NCBI GenBank assembly: GCA_019722365.1
Contig: JADFUC010000827.1
Location: 372,001 to 436,000 of the forward strand
Length of the DNA: 64,000 nt
DNA from: Lithospermum erythrorhizon
Lineage: Eukaryota; Streptophyta; Magnoliopsida; Boraginales; Boraginaceae
Reading direction: 5' to 3'
Below the pieces are notes generated by a model. That model had not been told where the DNA came from, ran no database searches, and saw nothing but the letters and a program-made list of their open reading frames with translations. This document shows positions 13,456 to 26,171 of this stretch, piece by piece (position 1 is the stretch's first letter; each line of letters starts with the position of its first letter). The translations under genes and the position numbers were made by a program.

Positions 13456-15310
13456 TGTAATGCAAAGAAATTTTTTTATTATTTATCATGAGGGTATAAA
13501 AATAAAATTTCTTGTATGGGGAAAATTCTTCACTTACATATAGGTTTTTATCGAGTCGAAGAGGGATCAAGCATCCGTATATAGGTCACTGGCGTTCTTG
13601 ACGATTTGTGAATGTTGGCATCTTCTAACGACTTGATTTGGTTTTGATAAGAGACTTGACTTGAGCTTGAACTTGACTTGATTTGATTTGGTTTGATTTA
13701 GCAGATTTGGATAATAGGCTACACATGAAGTGCGGATATGTGACATGATGCTTGATGAACAGAGGCCAGTGCGGAGCTTGTGGATATGATCAGAGGCTGG
13801 GAAAGCGCCCAGTATTCCGTGTTAATACGTATATGGACTTTGATCTCTGAGTCTTGGACTTGATCTACGTTGGACTTGATGGACTTACTATGGCGTTGCG
13901 ATTGTGGGAGTTGACTTTAGTCTTCTTGGTGGAATTTATGTAAGCTGGATAAATTCTGACATACGTAGTGGACTTTGTAAAACGAGGCAAACATGCTTTG
14001 ATGGAATTTGATTTGGGATAGAACTCGAGCTTTAAGCTATATGGAGTGATAACCCATGGCTATTGAAACTGCTTATTTGTTTAACATATACTTCTGTGAC
14101 ATAGCCGGCGTGTTGGCGTAGGGGAGTAGGGGCTGGTAGAAATTTGGTCTCATTTCGACTTGATTTGAAACTTTGGTAAGCGTTACTTACATCTTTTACT
14201 CTTGCGGCCTTAGCAGCATGTTGATGTAGTGATCGATATGAAGGTGGAGCGTCCAGCCTTTGTTGATGATGCGTCAGCCCAGATAGGGGAGCTTTAGCGG
14301 CGTGTTTCTGCCTGGAATACATATAGGGAGTGAGCATTTCAGTGTATTCCTATACGGGACTTGATGAATCAAACTTTGATTTTCAAGTGTTCATGCAAGA
14401 TTTATGAATGTCGGGGGGCTATTTAACATTCTGAATATTGAGGAATCGTTCTTGAGAAACTTTCGTGATTCTACGTAATTTTCTTGAGCTTGAAGGAATT
14501 GCTGTAACTTGTCGCGATAATCTTGATTCAGGCGCCTATTTTGGCCACCTAGGGTGTTTTCAGCCCGACGCATTGGTGTTTTCTTCCCAGCGGTTTAAGA
14601 TTTAGCTTAAAGAAATCTCGGAAGTTTTTTCTTGTATTTTCGGTGTTTTTGAATGTAGATGTGATGTATTGTGGATGGAATTTTCGAACAAATAGGGAGG
14701 GTTATGAAGCCCACAGAACCCCGAATCTTTTGCTTTTGATTGGTTAGTTTATTTAAAATTGGTATTATCTTAACCATTGATTTTTTGAGAGGCGAAGATC
14801 ACGGGTATTGTCAAAACACAAACAGTCACACCAAGAAAAACTAAAATAGGCACCTATTTTGGCCAGTGCTGAACTTTTGGAGGCTTTGATTTTAACCCCA
14901 AACTTCTTACAGTCTTCATTTTGAATCCCGTGATTTCTAGATTCTTTATTTTTGAAGTACGTGGCTTCATGATATTCTTATGTCCGATTTTAATCAATAA
15001 TAAAATTGTGGGTTTCAAGCCTAATTTCAATTGACATTTAATGCGGGCTGATTTTCTGGGAATACTATTTCGAGTTGATTTAGGGTTAATTATTTAAAAA
15101 TCCTTGTTTTTTTATGATTAATTCGAGGACTTAATTTCGGAAACCACTTGCTCGTCGAGGGTTTGATTGAATTTAGGGTTTTGTCGAAATCTAATCAAAT
15201 ATGTGTCATCTTTTAGTAGCTCGACTTTTAATTAATTTGATTAATTTATCTTAATTAATTTAATTATTATTTTTTGATAAATTTTCGATGTCTACATATT
15301 CAATTTAATT
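13456..15310. repeat. Diverged long direct repeat, copy B (LTR-like)
   Basis: Partner of copy A, offset by about 3.2 kb. Similarity starts at the (T)AATG(T/C)AAAGAA phrase and ends in the AATAAATTTTC / GATAAATTTTC phrase. It is rich in GACTTGATTTG motifs repeated in several registers near 13640-13700, as is copy A near 10430-10510. Open frames on the minus strand (for example 14032-14337) are not similar to known proteins. Confidence 0.6.
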
Positions 15311-18300
15311 GATTAATTAATACCAATACATATATATACATCTATTGCTATAAAGTATTATAGTGTCATCACTAGTGGGGTTTTCTGTTCCTGCTGCTGC
15401 CAATGACCCATCATATGCCATCTTCCATAATCAACTTCTGATTATGATTATTTAAATAAAGAAGCATGGCAGGAAGCAATGAGACACATAATTACTTGTA
15501 CGAACACAATTATTTATTTGGGGTTTGATTATTAGATTAGTACAATTAATTATACTCAAGTCCCCTTTTCTATACTTAAAAGTCTCTTTACAAGCTCAAC
15601 GCTTGTGAATTTGTGATTAGTTGGAAGGTTAGTGAGTTAAGTTCTTAGTGTGAAAATAAACCATCATGGCATCATACTAATGGTTTATCGACGTTCTTGT
15701 CCCAGAATATCATGGAAGAATTAACTCGGGATGTACCTCAATTAATCAGAGGACTAGAGCTCTACTTTTAACCACTGTAAATACAAGGTTCGCTCCTTAT
15801 AAGAGTCGAACACTCGACCCACACTGCATGAAGAGGAGAAGGTGTTGACAGAACTATATGTCCTAAATTAAATATTACTTCGTATCATTATTCATTTTAA
15901 AATATTTTTAACCCAATAATTTTATCCAAAACAAAACTTTTAAAAATGTACCTCGTAAGTATAAAAGAAAACCTTTCAACTCACAATATTATATCCGTGT
16001 CAAAGTATTGACCAGTAAATCAAAATTTACATTAGATTACATTAGTCAGATAAGAATGTTGAGATGGTTAAATTGTGTGGAGTCACTCACAAAATCAATA
16101 GTTGGTCTAATTGAATATAAATTGAAAGAATTGTTTGGGGTGTTATGGTGTCCAATAACGATTGATATAAATGATCATTGTGGTAGAGGGAGACATAATA
16201 AGATCGTACAAAACTATAACAAGTTACTATTTAATATAAGATGTCACACCAATATAGAATTGAATGAAAATATTGTATCCATAATCCATATATAAATCCT
16301 ACCTCATTTATTGAAATAAAACTTATTACTTTGATTTGATTTGTTTATTCTCAACATCATTTATTTGAAAGGACTTAGCATCTTTCAATCTATCATCTAT
16401 CAATCAAATGTCATCTTAGTTCTATCCCAAAGATTCCAACAATATGTCAAAGAGTCAATCGTACATACCTTTGTGTAAGCAATAAAATGGCATCTAACTT
16501 GAAAACTCCTTTTTACTACTCCACTTTTTAACGAAACTTAGTAAAATGTTGCACGTAATCATTTGTATTTCATAAACATAAATTATGTTAATTTTAACTA
16601 AATTATTTATTATATAAGTTAAATTATTAATTGTATTCTCTTCGTTTGTTCTATGAGTTATTCTACACTTAATCATAATAATTAAGAAATTATATATTGT
16701 TACTTGTATACCCCATATATAGGAGAATAAACCATAAAATATATCGGATTATCATGCAATATTCAAAGTATAGAAGAAAAATTGGCTCATAGACATTTAA
16801 CGTCTAGGAATGTAATAAAAAAGTATAAATGTGTATGAAAAATGTATGTAGAATCATAGTAAAAAAACGAGAATTGTGCTAGGATATAGTAGAAAAATTA
16901 GAGGAGAACTTTCTATAGTAATCTATGACTATTTTTGTTAGGTGCTATTTTGTAAACACAATCTTTTAATTTATATGATCTTTTTGATGTATTTGATCAT
17001 TTTATTTTCATAGTACCTTCCATAAGTGTGTCTTTATATTCTTAACTACATTTTATAGAGTTGCTAGATCTTTCATAAGAAAACATAGAAAAAATGACAA
17101 TAATAAATCTTATAAATTGTATAATTTATTCTCCGAAACTTAATTGCTTGAATAATACGTGTGAAGTAATAGATATGTAAAAATATCAGTAATTAAGTTA
17201 TCCACCTTAAATTTGATGAAATTACATTCTTATTATTACCATCTTATAAAAAATCTACGAACTTATTTTCTTACTAACAAATTTGTTAGAAGAATAATAA
17301 TTATTGTTTATTATATTTATCTACAATCCCATTACTAAAACTTTCTGACCTTAAAAGTCTACAAACTTGCTTTCTTAACAATAAATTTGTTAGAGATAAT
17401 AATTATTCTAAATATCTCTAATGCATTACACGTAGAAGCCTATGATTATTTCATTATTATTCATACTTTACATCTATAAAAAATCTCTTTACGAGAGAAT
17501 AATTTTGTTGAATTATCTTTCTCATATTTTCTTAAAAAATATATAATAAGAGTAAACATTAAATTAAACATTATTGATATCACCTATTATTGTGTAATTT
17601 ATTCTCTTCTTAGTTAAATAGTTGTATAAATTAGACATATATATATTTTTAATTTTTCTAACATATTTTCATTATTACATATTTCAATTTTAGTAAATGA
17701 CTGGATCGATAATATTTATACTTTGATTAATAATATCTATTTTTTCAAATTCTCTAAATTTTAGTTGTCAAAAGCGTCCACAATAAATTGAAGGTTGGAA
17801 CTAAAGAAGTACAAAATTGTTTTTTATGATATTTATAAAATCAAAGGCATGAACATATATCCAGATCAATATCATTAATTTTAATGACCTAAAGAATATT
17901 ATACATATATAAATTAATTCCAATTACTTGTAGTATGATAAAAGCATCTAAAGACGTCTGATAATAAAATTCTTGTATGAATGAAATGGAATTATATTTG
18001 TAGAGAGGTGTTGTGTGAGAAAGTTGATTATGAACATATAACTTGAAACACAAAGCTTATTCATAAGGATATAGATATAGATGATTTTAATTATGATTGT
18101 GTAAGCAAGTTAAAAACAAGATTAATAATGATAGTAGTGTAAATGGAATTATTTGAAACTCCAAAGAACACATTTGCTCCGTAGAATGGGTCTTTGGGAG
18201 GAAATATGTATAATATCTTTCTGCTTAGTGTCGAACACGAGACCTCTTGGATAGAGGCTCGGGCCGGGCTATTAGAGTATTTGGCCGGATAGGATCTGAT

Positions 18301-19860
18301 ACTAATGATAGTATAGAAATTTGTGTCGAAGAACACTTGTTTGACTATCATTCATTAAATAATGTATTTGTGATACAAAATAATTAAGTGATTAATTATA
18401 TTTAGCGGAACACACTATAACATCACACAACTAGACTAAATTTTCTTGCACGTTCTTTGGTAACATCCATAAAAAATTCGATTGGGTAAAAAACTATAAT
18501 TATAAATTCACATTTCAAATTTTATTTTGTTAGATTAAAAAGGAGATCATAATAAGAATATAGTTACATTTTTTCAACTCCCGAACTTGAACAACAGAAA
18601 AGAAACATAAAAAAGGCATCGGATGTTGTTATATATTATATTTTATATTTTAGAGATTATGATGTGTTATGAGACTGTATTTTTGCCTATTTTTTAGAAT
18701 GACGAAATTAGTATCTTTTCATAATATATATGGGATAATAATTTTATCATTAGTGTACTTTTCATACATGAAGGGTAATTTAGTAATTAATAATGTGAAA
18801 AGAGAATAAACACAACTCACACTTTTATAAATAGGGAAATTTTACTATTCCGTACTATTTTTTTTAAAAACAAATTCTAGAAGTATATATTATGAAAAGA
18901 TGGATGGTGAAACCAGATGTACTTGTTAGTTTGGTTTTAGATAGTATGAGCAAGTTATAATTTAGTCCCGATAATTATATTGTTACAGACTAGTTTTTAA
19001 AATTGATACAAATATTGCACATTAATTCATATTTATAAATCCAAAATAAAGATGAAATTCAATAATGGTCACTTTCGGAAATCACAATATAATATTCTCC
19101 CACTTTGTAATTGTTATTAATATTACTAATAATTCAAATAATTGTAAAAGAAAATTATCATTGTTTTTTAGACTGATCCCACTTGCTCTGAAGCTTATAT
19201 GCTTAGCATCAAAATATCTCTTTATTAGGTCGACACAATAAAGAAGTCCAATTAGTTTTGTCGTATAGATTGATAATAGGCACAATTACTAGAGCTTATA
19301 CTTGCATTTGCTTTGATTTTGGGAAAGTTGAAAGATAGCAACTCTACTGGATTTTCTCCATCATCAACCAACTAGTCTTTAACTTTTCTCTTTTTTTCAT
19401 TTTGTTTTCCATTTCCAAAGATTCATTTTTTCTTGAAATATCCTAGTACTAACTTGTTGTACACTATATTCTTGAAATATACAATATAAAATAATGAAAA
19501 ATGAAAGCTATTTTGAATGTGTGTATGTATATATATAGTAGAGGAGACTGATATGCTGTCAAGTGCCAACTGCCAAGGAGACCTTGAAAGGCTCTTAGAT
19601 CCAAACAGTTTTTTGGTTTTTTAATCTATCTTGTCTTGTAATTGCTTTTTGCATTTCTTTGTAACACCTCAGGAGACAACCAAGATTAATATGAGTATTA
19701 CTTCACTAATAATTTTGTGTTTTGTTACTAATCCCATACTTAACATTGATTTAAGTACTACTTCACTAATAATCTTTTCTATATTAGTCCTACTACTTTT
19801 CATATACTAGTAGTTTGTAGTTTGTAAAACTGCATTATTTTCCACTAGTCTTAATGTTTG
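15311..19860. other. Gene-free AT-rich region
   Basis: Very AT-rich and broken by stop codons in all frames. The longest open frame is 95 codons (16008-16295), with no recognisable motif. A SINE-like repeat lies at 15733-15850, and another phrase resembling a tRNA-type B-box (minus strand GTGTTCGACAC) is near 18230. I see no RNA gene. Confidence 0.6.
15733..15850 (-). repeat. SINE-like dispersed repeat, copy 1
   Basis: It shares the exact string GCTCCTTATAAGAGTCGAAC (15792-15811) with 62895-62914, and both copies continue with GCATGAA(G/A)AG and AAGGTGTT. On the minus strand the shared block contains GTGTTCGACTC, a B-box-like pol III promoter element. This supports one dispersed family, probably a tRNA-derived SINE, but the ends are not defined. 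Confidence 0.45.
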
Positions 19861-19894
19861 TATATTAATGAGTATAATGACTGCAATTTCAAGT

Positions 19895-20820
19895 CAGCCT
19901 ACTTCATAGCTTCTCTCTCTCAACCCCTTCTTCAGATCAGAGAAAACTCACTAGCAAGAAAGGAATTAAATTACAACAGGTACAATAACAATTCTTTAGC
20001 CCACATAAACTCAAGACTTTTTATTTTCTTTTAGATTATGCTATGAATCAGTAGCTTTACATGTAGGTTAAGCTTATTTAACTGCAATTAATTAAAACTA
20101 CTACTAAAGTAGTTTTGTACTTAGCATCTGATGCTATACTTAATTACATTAACAACTACTCCTACTACATTACTGATGAAATCTTGATTATATTTATATG
20201 GTTTCTCTTTGCTTGATATTTGATTTAAATTTTTTATGGCTGTGATAATTTATAAATTTGTTGTTTAATATTTTGGCAGGTGGAGTTGTTTCTAGGCAGC
20301 TGCTACATAATAGAGCACACAGTAACAGCAGAGAGGTCAGGTTTTGCTTTTGTAAGAGTGCACACAGTTGCAGCATCACTACAAAAGGCTTCTCATAAGG
20401 AAACCAACCACATCAACAAGAATCTTATTACAAGAAAAAGAAAAGAAAACAAATGAATTTAAAGCCTCTCACATTTTTATATATGTGCTGTTTTGTTTAA
20501 CTATCATACAAAAGCCAAAGTACATTTCAGTAATGCTCATTAATGAAGTACACTCCCTCTTTTATCATTAGAGTTGCAGTGTAACACATTCACTCAAAAT
20601 AGTATTCTTTTTTCTACTTCTTTCTTTTGTGTGTGAGGTAAAAGTACTATTTTCCTTTGCTCTTAGTACAAATTTTTCTCCATAAAACACCCAAGAAAAA
20701 TATAATTCTAACCCTAATTTGTACCTTTTTTTGCCCTTTGGTTGTACTGTTCTTGATTAAGTAGAGGGAAGTTAAAGATTGGGTTTTTATTTATGAGTTT
20801 CCTAAAGGCATGAGAGTGCA
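19895..20820 (+). other. Leader region of the TCP gene with an inferred 5' UTR intron
   Basis: A CT-rich stretch (about 19911-19935), typical of a plant 5' UTR, precedes a donor-like CAACAG/GTACAA at 19980. A pyrimidine-poor but acceptable acceptor, TTTGGCAG, ends at 20279. This suggests a 300-base intron (19980-20279) and a second leader exon running to the start codon. That exon has a 67-codon upstream frame (20368-20571) and two short overlapping upstream frames just before the TCP start. The intron is inferred from splice-site sequence only. Confidence 0.45.
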
Positions 20821-20938
20821 ATGGAGATGGATGAGATTCAAACAACCAATAAGAGTAACAGAAATGGAAAAATTGGCTCCAACAGGACTAGTTTTGGTGC
20901 TGAAGATGGAGACATCAGAAGGAAAAAAACCAACTTAG
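20793..20938 (+). promoter_or_regulatory. Two overlapping upstream ORFs at the TCP start codon
   Basis: uORF1 (20793-20813) encodes six residues and stops in TGA. The A of its final codon region overlaps the next ATG, forming ATGA at 20810-20813. uORF2 (20810-20938) has 42 codons, is out of frame with the TCP protein and overlaps its first 39 codons. Ribosomes that start at either would not read the TCP frame directly, so these could lower translation. The main start has a favourable G at +4. Confidence 0.5.
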
Positions 20939-22107
20939 CTAGAGCTACACCAAGTGGAGGAGGCCTCATAGGAGGAGGTGGTGGTTCTAGTCTTGATTTT
21001 ACTGGTGGTGTCGGTCGCCTTTCTGGGTGGCCTTCTTCAAGAATTGTTAGGGTTTCAAGAGCATCTGGTGGCAAAGATAGGCATAGCAAAGTCTTGACAT
21101 CCAAAGGCCTAAGAGATAGGCGAGTCCGGTTATCGGTTAGCACAGCCATACAATTCTATGATTTGCAGGATAGATTAGGCTATGATCAACCAAGTAAAGC
21201 AGTAGATTGGCTCCTTAAGGCTGCAGCCAATTCAATATCTGAGCTTCCACAAATTAGTACACCATTTGATAATATAGATACCCCTGAGCAGCAACACAGT
21301 GTTAATACTGAAAAAAGGTCTAGTGGAGATGTTGAAATGGAAGGAGGAGGAGAACAACAAGGAAAACTATCTAAATCTGCTTGTAGTAGTAATTCTGAGA
21401 CTAGTAAGGGCTCTGGAGGTATAGTTTCGAGATTTGAGACGAGGTCTGAGACTCGTCTCAAAGCTCGAGAACGTGCAAGGGAGAGAGCAGCAAAAGAGAA
21501 GGATAATAAGGAGACACAAAAAATATTTGGTGTTGATGAGCATCACAATCAAAATGCTACATTCACTCAACTTTTGTCTAGTGGCTTCAATGGGACTAAC
21601 AATAATAGTACTAACAATAATTGGGATTATTTTGGTGGCACTACTGGGATATTAGTCCCCTCCACAACTTCAAGATCCACAAATTGTTTCCAATTGGGAA
21701 ATACTATGCAACAAGCTCTATCAACTCATGTTTCTTCACCTTTTTTTACTGTTTCAGGAGACACTATTCATCATCATCATCAAGAACATCATTCATTTTC
21801 TTTAATCCCTCAACATTATAACAACAATCATCATAACAATGAATATAATCTCGATTTTTCGATATCCTCTTCAAATTCTTCAGGTTTCAATAGGGGGACC
21901 CTTCAGTCCAATTCCTCTACATTATTACCTCAAATCCAGAGGTTTCCATCATCAACAGATAATAATGGATCTTCCCCATCTGCTTTCTTCCTTGGTAGCC
22001 ACCACCAACAACACCATTTTCACCCTACTGCATTTGATGCTGGCTTGCAGCTCTTCTATGCTGATGGTAGCCGCCTTGCTGACCAGAAAGGAAAAGGAAA
22101 AAGATAA
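20821..22107 (+). CDS. TCP2: CIN-type class II TCP transcription factor (TCP2/TCP24 group)
   Basis: A single-exon frame of 428 residues. The TCP domain spans about 83-142: basic region [20 protein letters not shown], then two helices ending [14 protein letters not shown]. An arginine-rich R domain, [16 protein letters not shown] (212-227), follows. Among CIN-type TCPs this is a feature of TCP2 and TCP24, not TCP4. The region before the TCP domain is glycine-rich, and the long C-terminus is rich in Asn, His and Ser, ending QKGKGKR. A miR319 target site covers codons 358-364. Such proteins act in the nucleus, where they promote the change from cell division to differentiation in leaf margins and petals. 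The neighbouring F-box gene converges on it. The TCP2 versus TCP24 choice cannot be settled here, because the two are duplicates of one ancestral gene. Confidence 0.95.
   Translation: MEMDEIQTTNKSNRNGKIGSNRTSFGAEDGDIRRKKTNLARATPSGGGLIGGGGGSSLDFTGGVGRLSGWPSSRIVRVSRASGGKDRHSKVLTSKGLRDRRVRLSVSTAIQFYDLQDRLGYDQPSKAVDWLLKAAANSISELPQISTPFDNIDTPEQQHSVNTEKRSSGDVEMEGGGEQQGKLSKSACSSNSETSKGSGGIVSRFETRSETRLKARERARERAAKEKDNKETQKIFGVDEHHNQNATFTQLLSSGFNGTNNNSTNNNWDYFGGTTGILVPSTTSRSTNCFQLGNTMQQALSTHVSSPFFTVSGDTIHHHHQEHHSFSLIPQHYNNNHHNNEYNLDFSISSSNSSGFNRGTLQSNSSTLLPQIQRFPSSTDNNGSSPSAFFLGSHHQQHHFHPTAFDAGLQLFYADGSRLADQKGKGKR
21892..21911 (+). promoter_or_regulatory. miR319 target site in the TCP coding sequence
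   Basis: AGGGGGACCCTTCAGTCCAA. The 3' part (CCTTCAGTCCAA) is perfectly complementary to the 5' part of miR319, and the whole 20-mer equals the site I recall from CIN-type TCPs such as TCP4. It encodes RGTLQSN. It should direct cleavage of this transcript by miR319. Confidence 0.93.
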
Positions 22108-22148
22108 GCTTTTTCTCAAAGATTCATTCTCCTCAACTCCATCTTCAA

Positions 22149-24575
22149 GTAAAGGTACCACCTTTAACTTATAAGTACAATTGGTACTAAGTTTTGTGCA
22201 AGTGATGCATTCTTTAAAATAGATAAATATTCTGTTGTTATGTAATCTGTTTTTGTTATACTACGTTGATATTGTAACTTCTATCTTGTTTGTTTCAAAA
22301 ATTTGTCTAAAAATAAAATACTTATCGTAGTATCATAATATTAATAGAGTATATGAAGTAGTATAATATAAGATGAAAGTCATTCTTTGTGTCGAGTATT
22401 TGCATTGTTGCATTCTTCGTGTTTTAGAACCTGAGTAAAAAAAAAAAAAAGTTCTTGGGTTTTGGATATTAAATTATTGTTACAGTACCATGAAGGGTGA
22501 TTTTCATTGATTTCTTGGTTTTCATGAAAAGGGTCAGAAATATTCATATTTTATGAATTTGAGTTGTCTATCTGCATAGATTCCTGCAAATGGGGAATCG
22601 GCTGGTTGTCCCTTTGTTTGTTCTCTTTCCTTCCTTTGGTTTCCCTACTCTATAACATATCTTTGGTATAGCCAGGTGTTAATTGCTCAATCAAAGGATC
22701 AAATTTTAACAATGGAGGTGATTTTAATAGACTATTTGAAGTATTTTTTAAATTTATGTATCCCTTTTTATTGTGTCCCACTAAAATGTCTGTCATAATA
22801 ATGGCCTCAACTATAGCAGAAGAACACATCAATTCATTACTGAGCTGCATTTTCTAACAGGATTTGTTGTGGTTTGAATTTTGATTTGTAGGCATCTTGT
22901 CATGGAGAAAATTGTCACTAATCTCTTGACAATGCTGAACAAAATTAATGAAGAAATTAGTTGAAGTTAATTATGAATATCTAAGTTCTTGAATTGACAC
23001 AAGGGTAAGAGAGAAATTCTACATACTAAGAAAAAGTAAATATAAAATTTCCATATCGAGATCGCTAAAGGTTCGATATTTAATCATTTTTCTTCTTGTT
23101 ATTGTTGGATATTTCGTTCGTACATACCTTCTCTTTAATCTTTTTATTTGTTTACTAACTCTTGACAGACCAAGTGGAGGGTAAGCTTGTCATTTGATGA
23201 ATCAAAATCATGAAAATGTTTTTGTCCATTGCCTTTGTAGAATTAAAATCCATTTTGAAATTTGAACTATTTAATTAAGTTAAGACTATAAATCTATAAT
23301 GATTAGTTGAGTAAAATTTCAACAAATTATTCAAAAATTAAACATGCATGATAACCAGAACATATGTTACTCAAACATGCATTGATTATTGACTCAAGCT
23401 TACTCAAATAAATTGATGAAGTGGATAACATAATTTAAAGCACATGTGCTTAATAAAAGATCTCTTACGTTGCCTGTGTTTGACTTTTGTATAAGATGTA
23501 TGTGTAACATTACTTTTTTAGGATATTATTTTCTTACCAATTTGATAATTTTTCACAAATTGATAGATGATATCCTAAGAATAAATGAAAATATTAGAGA
23601 ATATGGAACCAAAAACATGTATGTGGTCTTTTGATATAATTTTTTAGGTTTTCTAATTACACCATTGCTATTATTGTCACTATAAAACTTGCTTTCTTTA
23701 ATGTCTGATAAGTGTGTGCAGCCCATCCGCTAAAAATATGTACAATTTACTTTGTGATCAGAATGGGTACTAATAATAAATGTTGAACCTGAGGCATGAG
23801 ACATAAATATATTAATATGAAACAAAACTAACTAATTGTTTAGTAAAAGTTTTACTTGGAATTGTCACATATGTCATTGATTAAATATCGTAGCAAATCC
23901 ATCATTTAAACATAACAGAAAACTCATCGAGGAATACAAAGGCATACCGGTGGATATCGGTGCGTCACTGCGTTGTGCCGTGCAGCATGGCGTGGGTTGA
24001 TCTGGCGGCGGCAAATTGTTGCTGATCGGGGAATTAACGCCGATGTTCGCGAGTTCTATCTTTATGGGTAAACTGCGGACGTCGAGGGGCGTGTCTCGAA
24101 CGCAGTGATGATGGAGGTAGCCGTGTGGTGGCGCTTCGTTGAGGCGTATCGGCGTAAAGAAAACTCATCAGAGATAAAGAAGAGTGGATGATAGCACCAT
24201 AACAAGCATTATAGTATTCATATGATAAACTTTATTGACATTTTAATTATTATTTAGAAAAGTTTATTTATTAGTTTAACAACTATTGATTAATTTATAT
24301 GCTAACTTTATACAATTATATATAGTTGAAGACTTGAAGTGGTCTAAAAAAAGTTGTGATGGTTTACATGTTCATCCTTTATTTGATCATTAAATGTCAT
24401 TTTATTTGGTCATATTATTTGGATTATATATTTGGTTGAGATGAGTATGTCTCATACTACATATATCTTATATGCTTTAAGTCCTAAGCTATGATATTGT
24501 GACAACAATGTGATTTTGAATTCGATAAATGCGAGTTAAATTGATCAAAGAAGATGTTTTAATACTCTGATGCAG
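22149..24575 (+). other. Inferred 3' UTR intron of the TCP gene and downstream spacer
   Basis: Forty bases after the TCP stop codon there is a donor-like CTTCAA/GTAAAG. At 24575 an acceptor-like CTGATGCAG precedes a stretch (24576 to about 24950) with lower AT content than its surroundings and the look of transcribed UTR. I infer an untranslated 3' exon. The 2.4-kb span in between is AT-rich and holds the GC-rich insertion at 23929-24157. No other gene is visible. Confidence 0.35.
23917..24169. mobile_element. GC-rich 229-bp insertion flanked by 12-bp direct repeats
   Basis: AGAAAACTCATC occurs at 23917-23928 and again, without change, at 24158-24169. The 229 bases between (23929-24157) are clearly GC-rich inside very AT-rich DNA. 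A perfect 12-bp flanking duplication is the mark of an insertion by target-primed reverse transcription or of end repair with duplication. The insert has no poly(A), no terminal inverted repeats and no open frame across it, so its class is unknown. Confidence 0.6.
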
Positions 24576-25216
24576 GTGAGGATTTATCGCGGTTGCAGAA
24601 TACTAAGCCAAGGGTGCTTTTACTTACTCGATCTCAGGCTTCCGTCGATTGTTTCATTTTGATGTTATGGTTCTGCTGCTGCAAGTAATTTAGCAGTCAT
24701 TCAGCTGTTTAATTTCTTCAGAATTGTATTTCGCATGAAGTGGTTTTTGTATGTGTTTGTATTAGAGAAGTTAAGATTGTCATCAATCTTTAATGGAATT
24801 AATGTGGAAGAACCCTGTTTCCTGCTATGAGATTGTTCAGCAATCCTTCATTTCTTTCTTCAGTTTTCACTTGTTGTAATAGTATCTGATGCATTATGGC
24901 TGTTATAGACAATTTTGTTTTATGTGTACATTAATACATAGCAAGATGAAGTGATCAGCAACAGATTAAACGCAACAATTTTGTTTTATGAGTTTTCTTT
25001 CGGTTCAAGAGTTTCAGCTCTGAGTACATTGCTTAATTGACCATTGAAAAGTGCATCATAAGCATAAGAAACTCTTGCCTAAAATATTCACAGAGATAAG
25101 TCTTTAACAACCAAATGTAGATGACTGAAAAGGCGAGACCCTCAAAGCTCTTATTATGTAGCATTCTGCACTTGCAAAAATTGCTCAAATTAAAACTTGA
25201 TAGGAGATTCTCGTAA

Positions 25217-25347
25217 TCACCAAGCTCAGGAGGTGCCGAATAGGCAGTTGGGGTGCAACATTTGCTCCATTCACATCTTAGAGATGAGAGAAGATGTTTG
25301 TTATCACCAAGCTCATGAGGTGGGGAATAGACAGTTCATCTGCAACG
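25217..25347. repeat. Local 45-bp direct duplication
   Basis: TCACCAAGCTCAGGAGGTG (from 25217) and TCACCAAGCTCATGAGGTG (from 25304) begin two related stretches of about 45 bases, both with a following GAATAG(G/A)CAGTT. The offset is 87 bases. It lies between the 3' ends of the TCP and F-box genes. Confidence 0.7.
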
Positions 25348-26171
25348 AACTTTATGTTTCACTTCACTCGATGGTAATATTTGTTGCATAAAGCTGAGCT
25401 TATCACAACCTAAAAGCAGGAGAACATCCAAAAACAAATTTAGATAGGCGTAGGGTTACAAAAAGCAAGCAAAGCAACATTACAAGCATTCATGTGTATG
25501 AATATTAAAGCAAGCCTGATGTAGTATCCTCACTACGCATACACACCACAATTTCCCGAGAAGATCCAAAAATCATGACTTATTAAACTAAAAAAACATT
25601 CACAATTGAGTTATACAAAAGAACAGCTGAACAGGGCTGTAAATTATAGTTTTAAGGAAAGGTCATGCATCATTGCCACTTTTGAGGCTAACACGGGCAA
25701 CCAGGCAAGAACAAGTTTTAGAATATATATACCACATACTAACACAATATGATACAATCGAACTAAAAATCATTCATATCACACGAGGCCAGCAAACACT
25801 AACGAGAACAATAAATATGGACAGTCATATATTGAGCATAACTAGTAATAACTCTAAATATTAAAAATCATAACCCAACACATTGTAAGTCATATATTCA
25901 GCAATCAGACCTAATTCACAGATCAAATACAAAATCATAGGCCACACATATCAACACATTACCAAATTCAACCAACAATAAAATTGCAAAGTCCACGATC
26001 AACCACATAAAAAACAGTCATGTAAACATAATCTTCTAAAAAGTTCTTCTCCATGCTAAAAGTGAGCGAAGCACTAAAATATCTCATCCATCAAGCAAGC
26101 TAAGTAATGTACACAAAAAGAAAATTACCCAATTACACAATTTGCTAGCATTTGAATCAGCACCATCATGC

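Noticed and set aside
20838..21570. Minus-strand frames (up to 103 codons) opposite the TCP gene
   Set aside because: Shadows of the TCP coding sequence, composed of translated low-complexity codons.
23929..24157. Bacterial or vector contamination as the source of the GC-rich block
   Set aside because: Perfect 12-bp direct repeats of host sequence on both sides indicate a genuine chromosomal insertion rather than an assembly artefact, though the origin of the insert stays open.
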